This document shows, in pieces, positions 36,741 through 45,995 of a stretch of DNA of 64,000 nucleotides. Source of the DNA: Gammaproteobacteria bacterium (GTDB lineage: Bacteria > Pseudomonadota > Gammaproteobacteria > Ga0077536). The stretch spans positions 1 to 64,000 of the forward strand of contig JACPPA010000016.1 in NCBI GenBank assembly GCA_016191285.1, given 5' to 3'. The stretch's first letter is position 1. Each line of letters begins with the position of its first letter. Made by a program: the position numbers and the translations under genes. Under the pieces are notes generated by a model, which searched no databases, had not been told where the DNA came from, and saw nothing but the letters and a program-made list of their open reading frames with translations.

Positions 36741-37664
36741 TCAACGCACAGAAAGTTCGTCAAATCCTTTTCTCGAGACGCGTCGAAACGTCATTGGCGT
36801 AACGCCATATGCGTTCTTGAATAAAGTCGAAAAATGGCTTTGACTTGCGTAACCGAGTTCAATGGCGATGATTCCTAACGGGATGCGTGTCATCGCCAGG
36901 AGTCGGCGCGCTTGCTCAAGTCGCTTTCCCGAAATGTAGTGATGAGGCGCCATTCCCATTTCGACTCGGAAACGTTCTCTGAAATGGGAGATAGACATGC
37001 CGGCAATGGACGCCAAGCCAGATAGTGTCAGTTTCTGGGCAAGATTTGATTCGACGTAGGCTTCAACCCGGCGCAACCCTGGACTGTTTGCGGCCCCAAG
37101 TCCCGTTCTCTTGGCGCCAACGGCCACCGCGGCCTCCCGACATAGTTGGCGATGGAGCACTATGGCCAACGCCTGGACGAAATCGTTCTCTGGTGTCATT
37201 GAGTTCATCTCGTCGCGAAGCGTTGCCGCTGCAGCATCGAGAATCGGATTTAACAACACGAGCGGACCCCGGGTGCTGCCAACCGCCTCCACCAAGCGTT
37301 TTTGCGCTTCCCCCTTAAAGTAAACCAGAACGAAATCGACCGGGTAACTGCTTTGCCAGTGGGAGGGCTGGCCACCAGGGATCAGGAAGGTGGAGCTCGG
37401 CAAAGTTCGTCGCGGATATTGACCCGCAGTGCGATGGACGATGCTCTGACAAGTGCCCTGGAAGGTCACGACCGGCGCAGGCATCTCTGGCAAATGGAGG
37501 TCGGGGATCGGGGTAATGTAGCGTTCGATTATGAAAGCGAAGCCGCCGGAAATGTTTTTCGAAAATATCGGCGCACTCTCGATCGCTCGATGAAAAAGCT
37601 CTAGCGTCCGAGGCGTTGCCTGCGGTTTGTCTCCCCGATACAAATCATTGAGTATTTCGGGCAT
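36741..37664 (-). CDS. AraC-family transcriptional regulator
   Basis: 307 residues. The C-terminal AraC domain (about 205-300) has two helix-turn-helix motifs: LSGLASIAGMSISHFRERFR and IIAIELGYASQSHFSTLFK, ending with the TPMTFRR consensus. The N-terminal half (PAPVVTFQGTCQSIVHRTAG, PSSTFLIPGGQPSHWQSSYP) is a cupin-like sensing region. It is divergent from the toluene-monooxygenase-like operon starting at 37963, with 298 bp between, and so is its likely activator. A broken copy of its DNA-binding domain lies at the other end of that operon. Confidence 0.87.
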   Translation of the reverse strand: MPEILNDLYRGDKPQATPRTLELFHRAIESAPIFSKNISGGFAFIIERYITPIPDLHLPEMPAPVVTFQGTCQSIVHRTAGQYPRRTLPSSTFLIPGGQPSHWQSSYPVDFVLVYFKGEAQKRLVEAVGSTRGPLVLLNPILDAAAATLRDEMNSMTPENDFVQALAIVLHRQLCREAAVAVGAKRTGLGAANSPGLRRVEAYVESNLAQKLTLSGLASIAGMSISHFRERFRVEMGMAPHHYISGKRLEQARRLLAMTRIPLGIIAIELGYASQSHFSTLFKNAYGVTPMTFRRVSRKGFDELSVR

Positions 37665-37962
37665 GTTTTAATCTCATTTTATGCGCGGTCGATCCATGTC
37701 CAACGATGAGTGGGGGCACCAATGCCGTCATTTTATGCAAATTCTGCGACGTTTTGTGGAAGTTATAAGCGACTGAGTTGATTAGTATGAGCTTCGTGGA
37801 CGGAGCGCCTGGGGAAGCGAGTAGGAGCGCCTTCGAACTCGGGAGATCAACCATTACGAATGATCCTCCCGATAACTGGGCGCGCGAAAATTTATGAAAC
37901 GAGCGGAATCGATATTCTACTTCGAGCACCCGTCTAACCTACTCGATTAAAGAGGAGGAACC
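37665..37962. promoter_or_regulatory. Divergent intergenic region between the AraC gene and the tmo-like operon
   Basis: 298 bp that must hold the promoters of both units. I could not pick out a convincing sigma70 or sigma54 element. An AAGAGGAGGAACC ribosome-binding site stands just before the alpha-subunit gene. AT-rich compared with the flanking genes. Confidence 0.4.
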
Positions 37963-39483
37963 ATGGCTTTTCTAAATCGCGCTGACTGGTATGATCTCGC
38001 CCGTGCTACCAACTGGAGTCCTCGCTACGTGAGCGAAGACCAGCTCTTTCCGCCCGAGATGAGCGACCGTTTCGGTCTCAGTCTCGAACAGTGGGAAGCG
38101 TACGATGAGCCCTTCAAGATTTCCTACCGCGAATATGTTGACGTGCAGTCACGCAAGGATGCAGATGCCTATTCGGTCCGCGCCGCACTCGCACGATCCA
38201 ATTTCTACGACAATGCGGATGCTGGTTGGCAAAGCATCTTGAAACTGCATTTTGGCGCGTTGTGTCTGACCGAATACTCCGCCGTGCCGGGCGAATCGAA
38301 AATGGCGCGCTTCGGCAAGGCGCCGGGCATGCGCAATATGGCCACGTTTGGCGCGCTGGACGAAATGCGCCATACGCAGATTCAGCTTTATTTCGCGCAC
38401 GAATTTGTCAGCAAGTCGCGACAGTTCGATCTTGCGCAAAAGTTGCTCTCCACCAATAGCTGGGCCGCGATCGCGACACGATCCGCCATGGACGACACCA
38501 TCCTGGGTCGCGACGCTGCAACCCTTTCGATCATGCTCACCTTCGCGCTCGAACAAGGCTTCACGAATCTACAGTTCCTTGGACTCGCAGCCGATGCGGC
38601 CCGTGCGGGCGATTTCAGTTTTTCGAACTTAATCTCCAGTGTGCAGACCGACGAGGCGCGCCATTCACAGATCGGTGGTGCCACGCTGAAAGTCCTGATC
38701 GCCAACGGCAAAAAGGAAGAAGCGCAGCGGGCAGTCGATATTTCGTTTTGGCGACAGTGGCGGTTGTTCTTCACGCTCACCGGGCCCGCGATCGATTACC
38801 TCACCCCACTGGCGCATCGCGATAAGTCGTTCAAGGAATTCATCCAGGAATTTATCGTCGCGCAGTTCGAACGTGCGCTGGTCGATCTGGGACTCGAACG
38901 CCCCTGGTACTGGGACTTCTTCTTGAAGTCGATTGAGTTCTATCACCATAGCGGACATCTCGAAATCTGGTTTGTTCGCCAGACAGTCTGGTGGAACCCA
39001 GCAGCGGGAGTGTCCGCCGCCGAGCGCGCCTGGCTCGAAGCGAAATATCCCGGATGGAATGCGAAATGGGGCCGGTTATGGGATGTGATCGCGGACAACG
39101 TACGCCATGGCCGCACCGATAAGCTCTATCCCAAGACGCTGCCGATGCTTTGCAATATCTGCGGCTTATCGGTGGGTAGCATCCCGCATGAAGGTCATTC
39201 GAACCGCGGTTATTGGACAGAATTTGGCATGCGGCGGTACTACTTCTGCTCCGAGCCGTGCCAGTGGATTTTCAATCTCGAACCATTGCGCTATCAGGAT
39301 CACAAAAGTGTGATCGATCGCCTGTTGTGCGGAGACATCCAGCCTCCCGATATTGAAGGCACATTGCGCTACTTCGATCTCATGCCAGGCGAGCGCGGCG
39401 AGGACGCACACGATTACGCTTGGGCATGGCCTGAACTTGCACTAGACCCCGCTGCCGAAAGGCCCTCGCAGGAGGCGGCATGA
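37963..39483 (+). CDS. tmoA: Toluene-4-monooxygenase-like hydroxylase alpha subunit
   Basis: 506 residues, the catalytic subunit of a group 2 soluble di-iron monooxygenase (toluene/benzene type). Start MAFLNRADWYDLARATNWSP is typical of TmoA/TbuA1/TouA. Ligand motifs: CLTEYSAVPGESKMARFG, LDEMRHTQIQLYF, an extra Glu near LEQGFTNLQFLG, and TDEARHSQIGGATL. The C-terminus has the YHS-like cysteines CNICGLSVG and FCSEPCQWIF. The operon order A-B-C-D-E equals tmoABCDE. Hydroxylation of an aromatic ring is the family role; the real substrate here is open. A strong ribosome-binding site precedes it. Confidence 0.9.
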   Translation: MAFLNRADWYDLARATNWSPRYVSEDQLFPPEMSDRFGLSLEQWEAYDEPFKISYREYVDVQSRKDADAYSVRAALARSNFYDNADAGWQSILKLHFGALCLTEYSAVPGESKMARFGKAPGMRNMATFGALDEMRHTQIQLYFAHEFVSKSRQFDLAQKLLSTNSWAAIATRSAMDDTILGRDAATLSIMLTFALEQGFTNLQFLGLAADAARAGDFSFSNLISSVQTDEARHSQIGGATLKVLIANGKKEEAQRAVDISFWRQWRLFFTLTGPAIDYLTPLAHRDKSFKEFIQEFIVAQFERALVDLGLERPWYWDFFLKSIEFYHHSGHLEIWFVRQTVWWNPAAGVSAAERAWLEAKYPGWNAKWGRLWDVIADNVRHGRTDKLYPKTLPMLCNICGLSVGSIPHEGHSNRGYWTEFGMRRYYFCSEPCQWIFNLEPLRYQDHKSVIDRLLCGDIQPPDIEGTLRYFDLMPGERGEDAHDYAWAWPELALDPAAERPSQEAA

Positions 39484-39734
39484 GTGCGTTACCCGTGGTA
39501 TGCAACTTCGAAGATGGTTGCATCCTAACCTTGGTGAACGTGGATACCGCATTCACGATGGATGAGGTTGCCGACGCCGCAGCGGAGCATTTTGCCGGAC
39601 GTATGCTGCCATTGCAGCCGAAGCGCACAATGCGTGTTCGCCTGCAGGATGGCGAAAATCCGCTGCCGCGGGCGCTCACGGTGCATGAAGCGGGCTGGGT
39701 GCCACTTGACACCATCGAAATCTTCTACGAATAG
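39480..39734 (+). CDS. tmoB: Toluene-4-monooxygenase-like hydroxylase gamma subunit
   Basis: 84 residues with the ubiquitin-like pattern of TmoB/TouB: LPVVCNFEDGCILTLVNVDT, MDEVADAAAEHFAGRML and RVRLQDGENPLPRALTVHEA. It is the small third subunit of the hydroxylase in group 2 enzymes and is absent from the other di-iron operon in the window. It overlaps tmoA by 4 bp (ATGA), giving translational coupling. Confidence 0.88.
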   Translation: MSALPVVCNFEDGCILTLVNVDTAFTMDEVADAAAEHFAGRMLPLQPKRTMRVRLQDGENPLPRALTVHEAGWVPLDTIEIFYE

Positions 39735-39742
39735 GTGTCACA

Positions 39743-40081
39743 GTGGCTTTCGTGCGTGTGTGCGATATCGAGGAATTGTGGGTCGGCGAGATGTGTGGCT
39801 TTGACGTGCAGGGCCAACCTGTGCTGATTGTGCATTATGCTGACCAGCGCCTTGCCGCGTACGACGGTCGTTGTCCGCACCAGCATGCGCGTCTTGCCGA
39901 TGGGGAGTTCGTCGGCGGACACATCATATGCGCTGCGCATCGTTGGGAGTTCGACGCCGCCACGGGTCAGGGCGTCAATCCGCGCAGCTGTCGGCTGCGG
40001 CCCCATACTGTCAGGGTCAACGACGGCGCGGTCGAAGTCGAGCTTGAAACCGCAGCCATGCACTCTGGAGTTGGAGCATGA
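39743..40081 (+). CDS. tmoC: Rieske-type ferredoxin of the toluene-monooxygenase-like system
   Basis: 112 residues. The Rieske [2Fe-2S] ligands are CPHQH (about residues 45-49) and CAAHRW (about 64-69), spaced as in TmoC. It starts MAFVRVCDIEELWVGEMCGF and carries electrons between an NADH oxidoreductase and the hydroxylase. It starts 8 bp after tmoB and overlaps tmoD by 4 bp. Confidence 0.9.
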   Translation: MAFVRVCDIEELWVGEMCGFDVQGQPVLIVHYADQRLAAYDGRCPHQHARLADGEFVGGHIICAAHRWEFDAATGQGVNPRSCRLRPHTVRVNDGAVEVELETAAMHSGVGA

Positions 40082-40386
40082 CGGAAGCAACGGATTTTAT
40101 GCTCAACAACAAAGTTGGACCGGTCATAAAAACGGGTGAGATCGCGGATGCCGTGATCGAAGCGGTACGCGAAGACAATCCAGGGAAAACATTTGTGATT
40201 GAGGATAACCTCGCCTATGTGCGCATCCAGACTGACGGCGAATGCATCATCCGCCGTGAGACCATGGAAGCCATTCTCGGTCGACCATTCAATATGCAGG
40301 AGCTCGGCGTAGTGCTCGCTTCGTTCGCCGGGCAGATCGAGTCTGAGAGCACGCATTTTCGCTTTTATCTTACGCGCACCTTATAG
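40078..40386 (+). CDS. tmoD: Coupling (effector) protein of the toluene-monooxygenase-like system
   Basis: 102 residues of the MmoB/DmpM/TmoD family: NNKVGPVIKTGEIADAVIEA, then FVIEDNLAYVRIQTDGECII and MQELGVVLASFAGQIE. It binds the hydroxylase and increases coupling of oxygen use to product formation. The ATG overlaps the tmoC stop (ATGA). Similar in role but not close in sequence to the 99-residue coupling protein at 14283-14582. Confidence 0.88.
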   Translation: MTEATDFMLNNKVGPVIKTGEIADAVIEAVREDNPGKTFVIEDNLAYVRIQTDGECIIRRETMEAILGRPFNMQELGVVLASFAGQIESESTHFRFYLTRTL

Positions 40387-40405
40387 ACGCTCTACGGGGG
40401 TTCCG

Positions 40406-41440
40406 ATGACGCAACATGAAAACGAGACTGACGTCCTGCGCCCACTCAAGACCTGGAGCCATCTCGCGGCCGCGCGCCGGCGACCCAGCGAATACGAGAT
40501 CGTTTCCGTCAAGACACTTTATAACGCGGTCAACCTCGAGCGTCCGTTGGAGCTCGATAGCAACGTTTACATGAATCGCTGGTTGCGCGATTACCGGATC
40601 GACAGTCCGCTCAAGCACCCCGATTGGAGCGGGTTCCGCGATCCGGATGAACTCATTTACCGCACCTATACCACCCTGCAGAATGGCCACGAAACCTACG
40701 TCGACGGGCTGCTGGATCAACATGACGAGCAGGACCACGACCAGGGTCTCGGTGCAGATTGGATTGAGACCTTGGCGACGCTCTATACCCCGATGCGCTA
40801 TCTGCTGCATACCCTGCAGATGTGTTCAGCCTATCTCGTGGTCGTCGCGCCATCGAGCACCATCGATAATTGCGCCGCGCTCCAGGCTGCCGATCAGTAT
40901 CGTTGGGTGTCGAGAGTCGCCTACCGGACTGCCGAGCTGGCACGCCACCGACCGGAAGGCGGCTTTGGTCATGCCGAGCGGGGCCATTGGGAGAATCATC
41001 CCGCCTGGCAGGGCGCACGCGAGCTGATGGAAAAACTGCTAATCGCTTATGACTGGGGCGAAGCGTTTGTCGGTCTCAATTTCGTGGCGAAACCAGCGAT
41101 TGATGAGGGCGTTCTGCGCCCATTAGCGGGCGCCGCGCGCCGCCACGGCGATACGCTGCTTGCGTTCTTGATAGAGGCGCAGCTACGGGATTCGGAGCGT
41201 AGTCGCCGCTGGTCGAGTGCGCTGGTGCGCTACGCGCTGGCCGGTGATCCTGCCAATGCGGCGGTCATTCTCACGTGGATAGAAAAATGGACGCCACTCG
41301 CGACAGCAGCAACCGAGGCTTACTGTCGCGCGCTGCCGGATATGCCGGTGGCAGCGTCTGAGGCAGACGAGGCGGTCAAGGCGTTCCACTCCAGCCTCGG
41401 ACTGCACGCGATCCGAACCGCAAACCGAGCGTCGCCTTGA
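40406..41440 (+). CDS. tmoE: Toluene-4-monooxygenase-like hydroxylase beta subunit
   Basis: 344 residues. TmoE features: PLKTWSHLAAARRRPSEYEI, SVKTLYNAVNLERPLELDSN, then HLAAARRR-type N-terminus and a ferritin-like core lacking metal ligands. NFVAKPAIDEGVLRPLAGAA and ARRHGDTLLAFLIEAQ parallel EPLVAALFNTELVLRFAPRHGD of the other beta subunit. It ends the operon; the tmoF reductase that normally follows is absent, and a regulator relic comes next. Confidence 0.88.
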   Translation: MTQHENETDVLRPLKTWSHLAAARRRPSEYEIVSVKTLYNAVNLERPLELDSNVYMNRWLRDYRIDSPLKHPDWSGFRDPDELIYRTYTTLQNGHETYVDGLLDQHDEQDHDQGLGADWIETLATLYTPMRYLLHTLQMCSAYLVVVAPSSTIDNCAALQAADQYRWVSRVAYRTAELARHRPEGGFGHAERGHWENHPAWQGARELMEKLLIAYDWGEAFVGLNFVAKPAIDEGVLRPLAGAARRHGDTLLAFLIEAQLRDSERSRRWSSALVRYALAGDPANAAVILTWIEKWTPLATAATEAYCRALPDMPVAASEADEAVKAFHSSLGLHAIRTANRASP

Positions 41441-41494
41441 TCCGTTCGACGTCGTTACCCAGCTGGTGACGTGGGCCGATGCGCCTTCGAATTC

Positions 41495-41620
41495 GCAGTT
41501 CACCCCGACATCGAGTGTGTACGTCTACAAGATGCGCGCCGACTTTTGGCGATGGCTTCTTTGCTGATCGGAAGGATCGCTATCGGGTTCGCGAGTCAGA
41601 GTCATCAGTCAAGTTCATTC
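41495..41620 (+). pseudogene. Relic of an AraC-family DNA-binding domain
   Basis: The frame reads FAVHPDIECVRLQDARRLLA then MASLLIGRIAIGFASQSHQS. This lines up with KRLEQARRLLAMTRIPLGII and AIELGYASQSHFSTLF of the AraC protein at 36741-37664, with two residues missing between AI and the ASQSH motif. About 40 residues remain. It lies just after tmoE, on the opposite strand orientation to the intact AraC gene on the far side of the operon. Confidence 0.72.
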
Positions 41621-41749
41621 ATGTCAATGTATGACATTACTCAGCTCGCGTTATGCCGGGCCACAGGGTATTACGACGACGCCTTGGCCTGTGCAGTATC
41701 TTAGAATGCGCCAAGCGACGAGCGCGAAAACCGACCAGGACACAAACCA

Positions 41750-42996
41750 ATGAAGACGGTAGATGAACGATTAACGGATCCTGCTTCATTCGTGGATGAG
41801 AGTTTCTATGAATTGCTTGCACAACTGCGGCGCGACGATCCAGTACATTGGACCGTTGGACGTAACGGTGCTCGCTTCTGGTCGCTATTCAAGCATGCTG
41901 ATATCAAGCGGGTGCTGGGTGATGCGGAATCGTTTAGCTCGGAGCGGGAGGGCATGGTCCCCATTATGGACGAGGCGCTTAAAGAAGCGAATATGAATAC
42001 TTTCAAGCGCGGGGAATCGATTATTGCGACTGATCCGCCACGCCACGGGAAGCTGCGTGAATTAGCCTAAGCGCCGTTCATGCCCAAGGCGTTGCAGGAA
42101 AACTCGGAGCACGTTGCGACCCTGATCCGAGAGATTTTCAATGAGCTCCCAAGTAACGGAGAGATCGACCTGGTCGAGGATTTGGCAGGGAAAATCCCGA
42201 TGGTCGTCATTTGCGATATCTTGGGTATACCGAAGCAGGACTGGGCGTATTTGATCAAGTTGGGAACAAGGCAATCTCGGGCTCCGACCCGGAGTTTCAG
42301 CGCGATGGGGCGGCGGAAACGACGGCCCTCGGATACCGCCTCCTCCGGGAATACACGCTCAAATTAGTCATGCCACGGCGCGGATGCCCTCACGCCGATG
42401 CCCTCAGCGCATTGGCCAATGGAAAAATAGACGGCACGCCGCTTTCCGAATCCGAACTGGTCGAAATGGGCATCCTACTGATGCTTGCCGGATTCGAAAC
42501 CACGCGTAATGCGGTCGCAGGCGGTATCCTGGCGCTACTGCAGCATCCGGCGCAAATGAAGTCGCTCCGGCAAGACCATAAGCTTATTCGCAGAGCGGTC
42601 GAGGAGATTGTACGGTGGACTAATCCGGCAATCACGATGATGCGGGTGGCGACGTCCGATACCGTGCGGGTGGCTAGAGCCAATACCGAGATCAGTGGCA
42701 AACAAATCAAGGAAGGTGATCGGCTCGTGCTCTGGTTTGCGTCTGCGAACCGCGACGAGAGCGTGTTCGAACGCGCCGACCAGTTCGATGTGACGCGTTC
42801 GCCAAACCCGCATCTTCGCTTCGGCTTCGGTCCTCATACTTGCCTCGGGGGTCCGCTCGCCAAACTCGAACTCCGGATTACGCTCGAAGAACTACTCAAG
42901 CGTTATAACGGCGTTGAGAGTACGGGCAAACCCGAACGGAGTCAGGCGAATTTCGTAGGTAGTTTGAAGCGGTTCCCGGTTAGGCTCACCGTATAA
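41750..42996 (+). pseudogene. Cytochrome P450, inactivated by a nonsense codon and a frameshift
   Basis: Pieced together, this is a nearly full-length bacterial P450 (about 415 codons). MKTVDERLTDPASFVDESFY starts at 41750. A TAA at 42068-42070 interrupts the frame at KLRELA, where relatives have a basic KAFTP-like stretch, and the same frame resumes with APFMPKALQENSEHV. Near 42262 the frame shifts by one base and continues to 42996. The oxygen-binding helix LAGFETTRNAVAGG, the E-x-x-R pair EEIVRW and the haem-binding FGFGPHTCLGGPLAK are all kept, so loss is recent. ATG choice is by similarity only. Confidence 0.85.
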
Positions 42997-43135
42997 GCCA
43001 CCGTGCCTCACGCGTTTGATCGTTACTAAACGACGCACCGAAGCAGCGTGCGGCTTGTGGTGATGCGAATTTCGGGGCGGCGGCAGGACAACGCCCGAGG
43101 TCTTGCATACGTCGCATGCCCGGGGGACGCCTTGC

Positions 43136-44431
43136 TTACGCAAGACCGGCCACCGGGTTTGACGGTTGCCGATCATTGCGGTCTGCGAGCATGGCCTGCG
43201 CCGCGACGATTCGGCCGTCTTTGAGATAGGCCGCAAGCAGCGTGGAATCGATCAGGTCGCGTTGTGCCCGGCTGCCGCCGATGCGCACGGTTTCCGGCCG
43301 TGCGCCTGCCAAGAGATCGATCGCCATGCTCCATTGCCCCTTCGCATAAGCTTCGAGGCCGCGCGCCAATGTCGGCACGACGCCCCCGACGGGGTAGCGG
43401 CCGGCGGCGACGCGTTCGGCGAGTTCCTGGTGTATGCGGGCGAGTCCGTCGACGTCGCCTGCGGTGATGCAGGCCAGCACCTTGTGCACGTCAACAAAGG
43501 CAATGCCGACTTTCGGGAAAGCCTCTAACGCGTATGCATGGATTTCCCGCCACAGATTGCCACGCCGTTTCTCGCCGGCGAGTTCGGCTCGCCACAGGAA
43601 GGCGACCGCGTCGGTGGCGATATTCAGCGCGGGTCCCCAGGCCCCGCCGGGATGCACCTGTTGCTGATAAATGCGCCAGGCAGCATCGAGCTTACCCAGT
43701 GACAGTGAGAGCAGCGCCAGATGCCAGGAGAGGTGGCAATGCAGCAACCCCTCGCGCGCATAGTCGGCCAGCCAGCTTTCGAGATAGTCGAGTGCGACGG
43801 CATCTTCGCCCGTCTCGTAGAGTAGATGCGTCTTGGCGTGCACCCCATGCGCATTGCGGGGATTCGTAGTCAGGCTGCGCTCGATTTGAGTCTGTGCTGG
43901 CGCGAACTGACCGGTTTCCCCCAGCGCGAAGCCGTAGGCCATTTGGAACCACCAATCCTCGGCAAGCTGCGGCTTCAGCCCGGCGAGGAATGCCAACTGC
44001 TCTGCCTCGCGTCCTGGCCGGCCGCTGAACCCGATCAGGCCGAATGGACCCGTGGCGGGTGCCGCCACCATGGCGTCGCGTGGATATTGGTCAAGATGGG
44101 CCTGGGTCGCGGCGAACGCGTCAACTGGCTTGCCTTCGATTGGTAGGCACAGCGCATGGACATGGCTTTGTTCGCGCGCACTTGCACCGGCTGAACGCGC
44201 GCGCGCTTCGGTTGCAGCACGCCGCGCCTCGACCACGTTTCCGAACAGAAAATGTTCGCGCGCCAACGCGGCGTAAGCCAGCGCGAATCTAGGATCGGCC
44301 GTGACGGCACGCATCAGCGCTTCGGCGCCGCCGGGTGCGGCTGAGAGGATGCAGTCGCACCCCACGATATAGGTATCGCGAGCAGCCTCGGAGTGCGTGC
44401 TAATTGCTAGGTCGTAGCGGTCGGTAAGCAT
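43136..44431 (-). CDS. TTC38-like tetratricopeptide-repeat protein
   Basis: 431 residues from MLTDRYDLAISTHSEAARD (44431), the position where family members begin; the frame is open to 44494. Helical-repeat protein with RAVTADPRFALAYAALAREH, GETGQFAPAQTQIERSLTTN and LHCHLSWHLALLSLSLGKLD, matching the TTC38 group of soluble TPR proteins of unknown role. No signal peptide. It stands between the dead P450 and the SsuD-like gene. A fragment of a second copy lies at 31935-32047. Confidence 0.8.
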   Translation of the reverse strand: MLTDRYDLAISTHSEAARDTYIVGCDCILSAAPGGAEALMRAVTADPRFALAYAALAREHFLFGNVVEARRAATEARARSAGASAREQSHVHALCLPIEGKPVDAFAATQAHLDQYPRDAMVAAPATGPFGLIGFSGRPGREAEQLAFLAGLKPQLAEDWWFQMAYGFALGETGQFAPAQTQIERSLTTNPRNAHGVHAKTHLLYETGEDAVALDYLESWLADYAREGLLHCHLSWHLALLSLSLGKLDAAWRIYQQQVHPGGAWGPALNIATDAVAFLWRAELAGEKRRGNLWREIHAYALEAFPKVGIAFVDVHKVLACITAGDVDGLARIHQELAERVAAGRYPVGGVVPTLARGLEAYAKGQWSMAIDLLAGARPETVRIGGSRAQRDLIDSTLLAAYLKDGRIVAAQAMLADRNDRQPSNPVAGLA

Positions 44432-44568
44432 TGCGAATCTCCAGAATTTTTTAAAGGAACGCGCTGCCAAACGGTGGTGCTTCCTGCGGCACATGATTAT
44501 CCTCTATGAAAATCCAGGCGGATTTTTTTAGAGAGCCCTTGGGTCGGTGTGTTGAGCGATGACGGAGG

Positions 44569-45657
44569 CTACGCCAGCGTCGTCATCCGCTCTCGATTCT
44601 TTGCCAGCAGTAACGGGCGCACCAAACGACCGAAGCGCTCCGCTTCTTCATCGTGCAGATAGCCGGAAAGACAAAACGAATGACAGCCAATATCGATGAA
44701 CTGCTGAAGGGTCGCTGCGCACTGTGCCGGATCTCCGACCACGGCTACCCCGGCACCTGCGCGTACGGCGGTGATCCCGGTCCAGAGATGCGGCCCGAGG
44801 AACTTGTCCTCGTTTTTCGCGAGTTCCTGCATCCGCCGGTTGGCGACGGAGATGGTGAAAGTATTACGGACCATCTCTTTGTGGGCGTCGCTGGCGCCTT
44901 CCACCAAGGCGTGGGCGGCACTCCACGCATCTTCTTCCCGTTCGCGGCAAATGATCTGTAAGCGCATGCCGAAGCCGATATCGGCACGCCGCCCATAACC
45001 CGCGGCAAGTTCACGTATCTCGGCCATCTGACTTGCGATCCGGGCCGGCGAATCGCCCCAAAACAAGTGCACATTAGCGTGCCGTGCCGACAGTTCCCAG
45101 GCCTGCCGCGACCCACCACCCAAATAGAACTTCGGATACGGTTGCTGGAAGATCGGTGGCCGTGTCACGGCTTGATTGAGTTGATAGTATTTGCCCACGA
45201 AGTCAACAGGACCTTTGCTGGTCCACAGGGCCTTGAGGATGGTGACCTCTTCCTCCATCAACTCATAGCGCTGCTCCTTGGGATAGGTAACCCCGTCGGC
45301 GGCTGCTTCCTCATCGCTGCCGCCAGCAATCAAATTGATGCAGATGCGACCGCCGGAGAGGCGGTCGAAGGTCGAAATCATCTTCGCAAGCAACGCTGGG
45401 TTGATATAGCCGGGGCGCGCCGCCACTAACATTTTGATCGTGCGCGAGTGAGCGACCATCATTGCGCTGGCTATCCAGGCTTCCCAGCAGTTGGTCTGTA
45501 CCGGGATGAGCATATAGTCGAACCCGGCGGATTCCGCCGCGCAGGTTACGCGCTCGAACATCTCGCTTGATGATGCCACTTCCACAGGGCGCGCGAACGC
45601 CGTCGTGTCCCCCATTGTTGGGAGAAACCATCCAAACTCTAACGGTGCCATCGTCAC
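44569..45657 (-). CDS. SsuD-like FMNH2-dependent alkanesulfonate monooxygenase
   Basis: 362 residues (the second Met, 45651, is an alternative start). Luciferase-like TIM barrel close to SsuD: EFGWFLPTMGDTTAF, SAGFDYMLIPVQTNCWEAWI, TFDRLSGGRICINLIAGGSD, RYELMEEEVTILKALWTS and YPKFYLGGGSRQAWELSARH; the C-terminus VVGDPAQCAATLQQFIDIGC and SFCLSGYLHDEEAERFG also match. SsuD desulfonates alkanesulfonates to aldehyde and sulfite; an exact substrate cannot be read here. It has its own sigma54 promoter (45757-45772) divergent from another. Confidence 0.85.
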   Translation of the reverse strand: MTMAPLEFGWFLPTMGDTTAFARPVEVASSSEMFERVTCAAESAGFDYMLIPVQTNCWEAWIASAMMVAHSRTIKMLVAARPGYINPALLAKMISTFDRLSGGRICINLIAGGSDEEAAADGVTYPKEQRYELMEEEVTILKALWTSKGPVDFVGKYYQLNQAVTRPPIFQQPYPKFYLGGGSRQAWELSARHANVHLFWGDSPARIASQMAEIRELAAGYGRRADIGFGMRLQIICREREEDAWSAAHALVEGASDAHKEMVRNTFTISVANRRMQELAKNEDKFLGPHLWTGITAVRAGAGVAVVGDPAQCAATLQQFIDIGCHSFCLSGYLHDEEAERFGRLVRPLLLAKNRERMTTLA

Positions 45658-45756
45658 CTTCCCCTTTGCGATTCTGGAGCGATATTCTCGCCCGCCATGT
45701 CACCCGCTCGCTGAGCCCCGTCTAACACGCTGCCAGGAGCCGTCGGTGAAGTGGCA

Positions 45757-45772
45757 GGCATGGAGCGTGCCA
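45757..45772 (-). promoter_or_regulatory. Sigma54 promoter of the SsuD-like gene
   Basis: On the minus strand TGGCACGCTCCATGCC: the -24 half TGGCACG is the exact consensus and spacing is GG-N10-GC. The start would be near 45745, about 90 bases before the gene. The repeat cluster at 45877-45910 lies 105-140 bp upstream. Confidence 0.75.
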
Positions 45773-45876
45773 GATGCCTTCGTAAGTCCGGGATGCGGGC
45801 TTTTGAACGTGACCCTTTCAGTAGTGACGGATCTGAAGACCGTCAGCGACTGTGCGGGCCCATGCCATACAAACCG

Positions 45877-45910
45877 CTGTGCACACCGCTATCGCGCACA
45901 ATTGCACAAT
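45877..45910. promoter_or_regulatory. Shared activator-binding repeat cluster between two divergent sigma54 promoters
   Basis: CTGTGCACAC at 45877-45886 and GCACAATTGCACAAT at 45896-45910 (compare CTGCACAATTGTGCAG at 17849). It lies about 105 bp from the left promoter (45772) and 86 bp from the right one (45996), so one bound activator could serve both. Confidence 0.7.
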
Positions 45911-45995
45911 ACCCGATGTAGCCCGAGCGTGTGGCGACCGGAGTTCTCACTAAAATTCAAGCGCCCAAGCCATTATCCGGATCGCAATCTGTTGC

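Noticed and set aside
36182-36802. 206-residue open frame
   Set aside because: Only a middle part resembles an MFS transporter and the true frame changes within it; it is a relic, not a gene.
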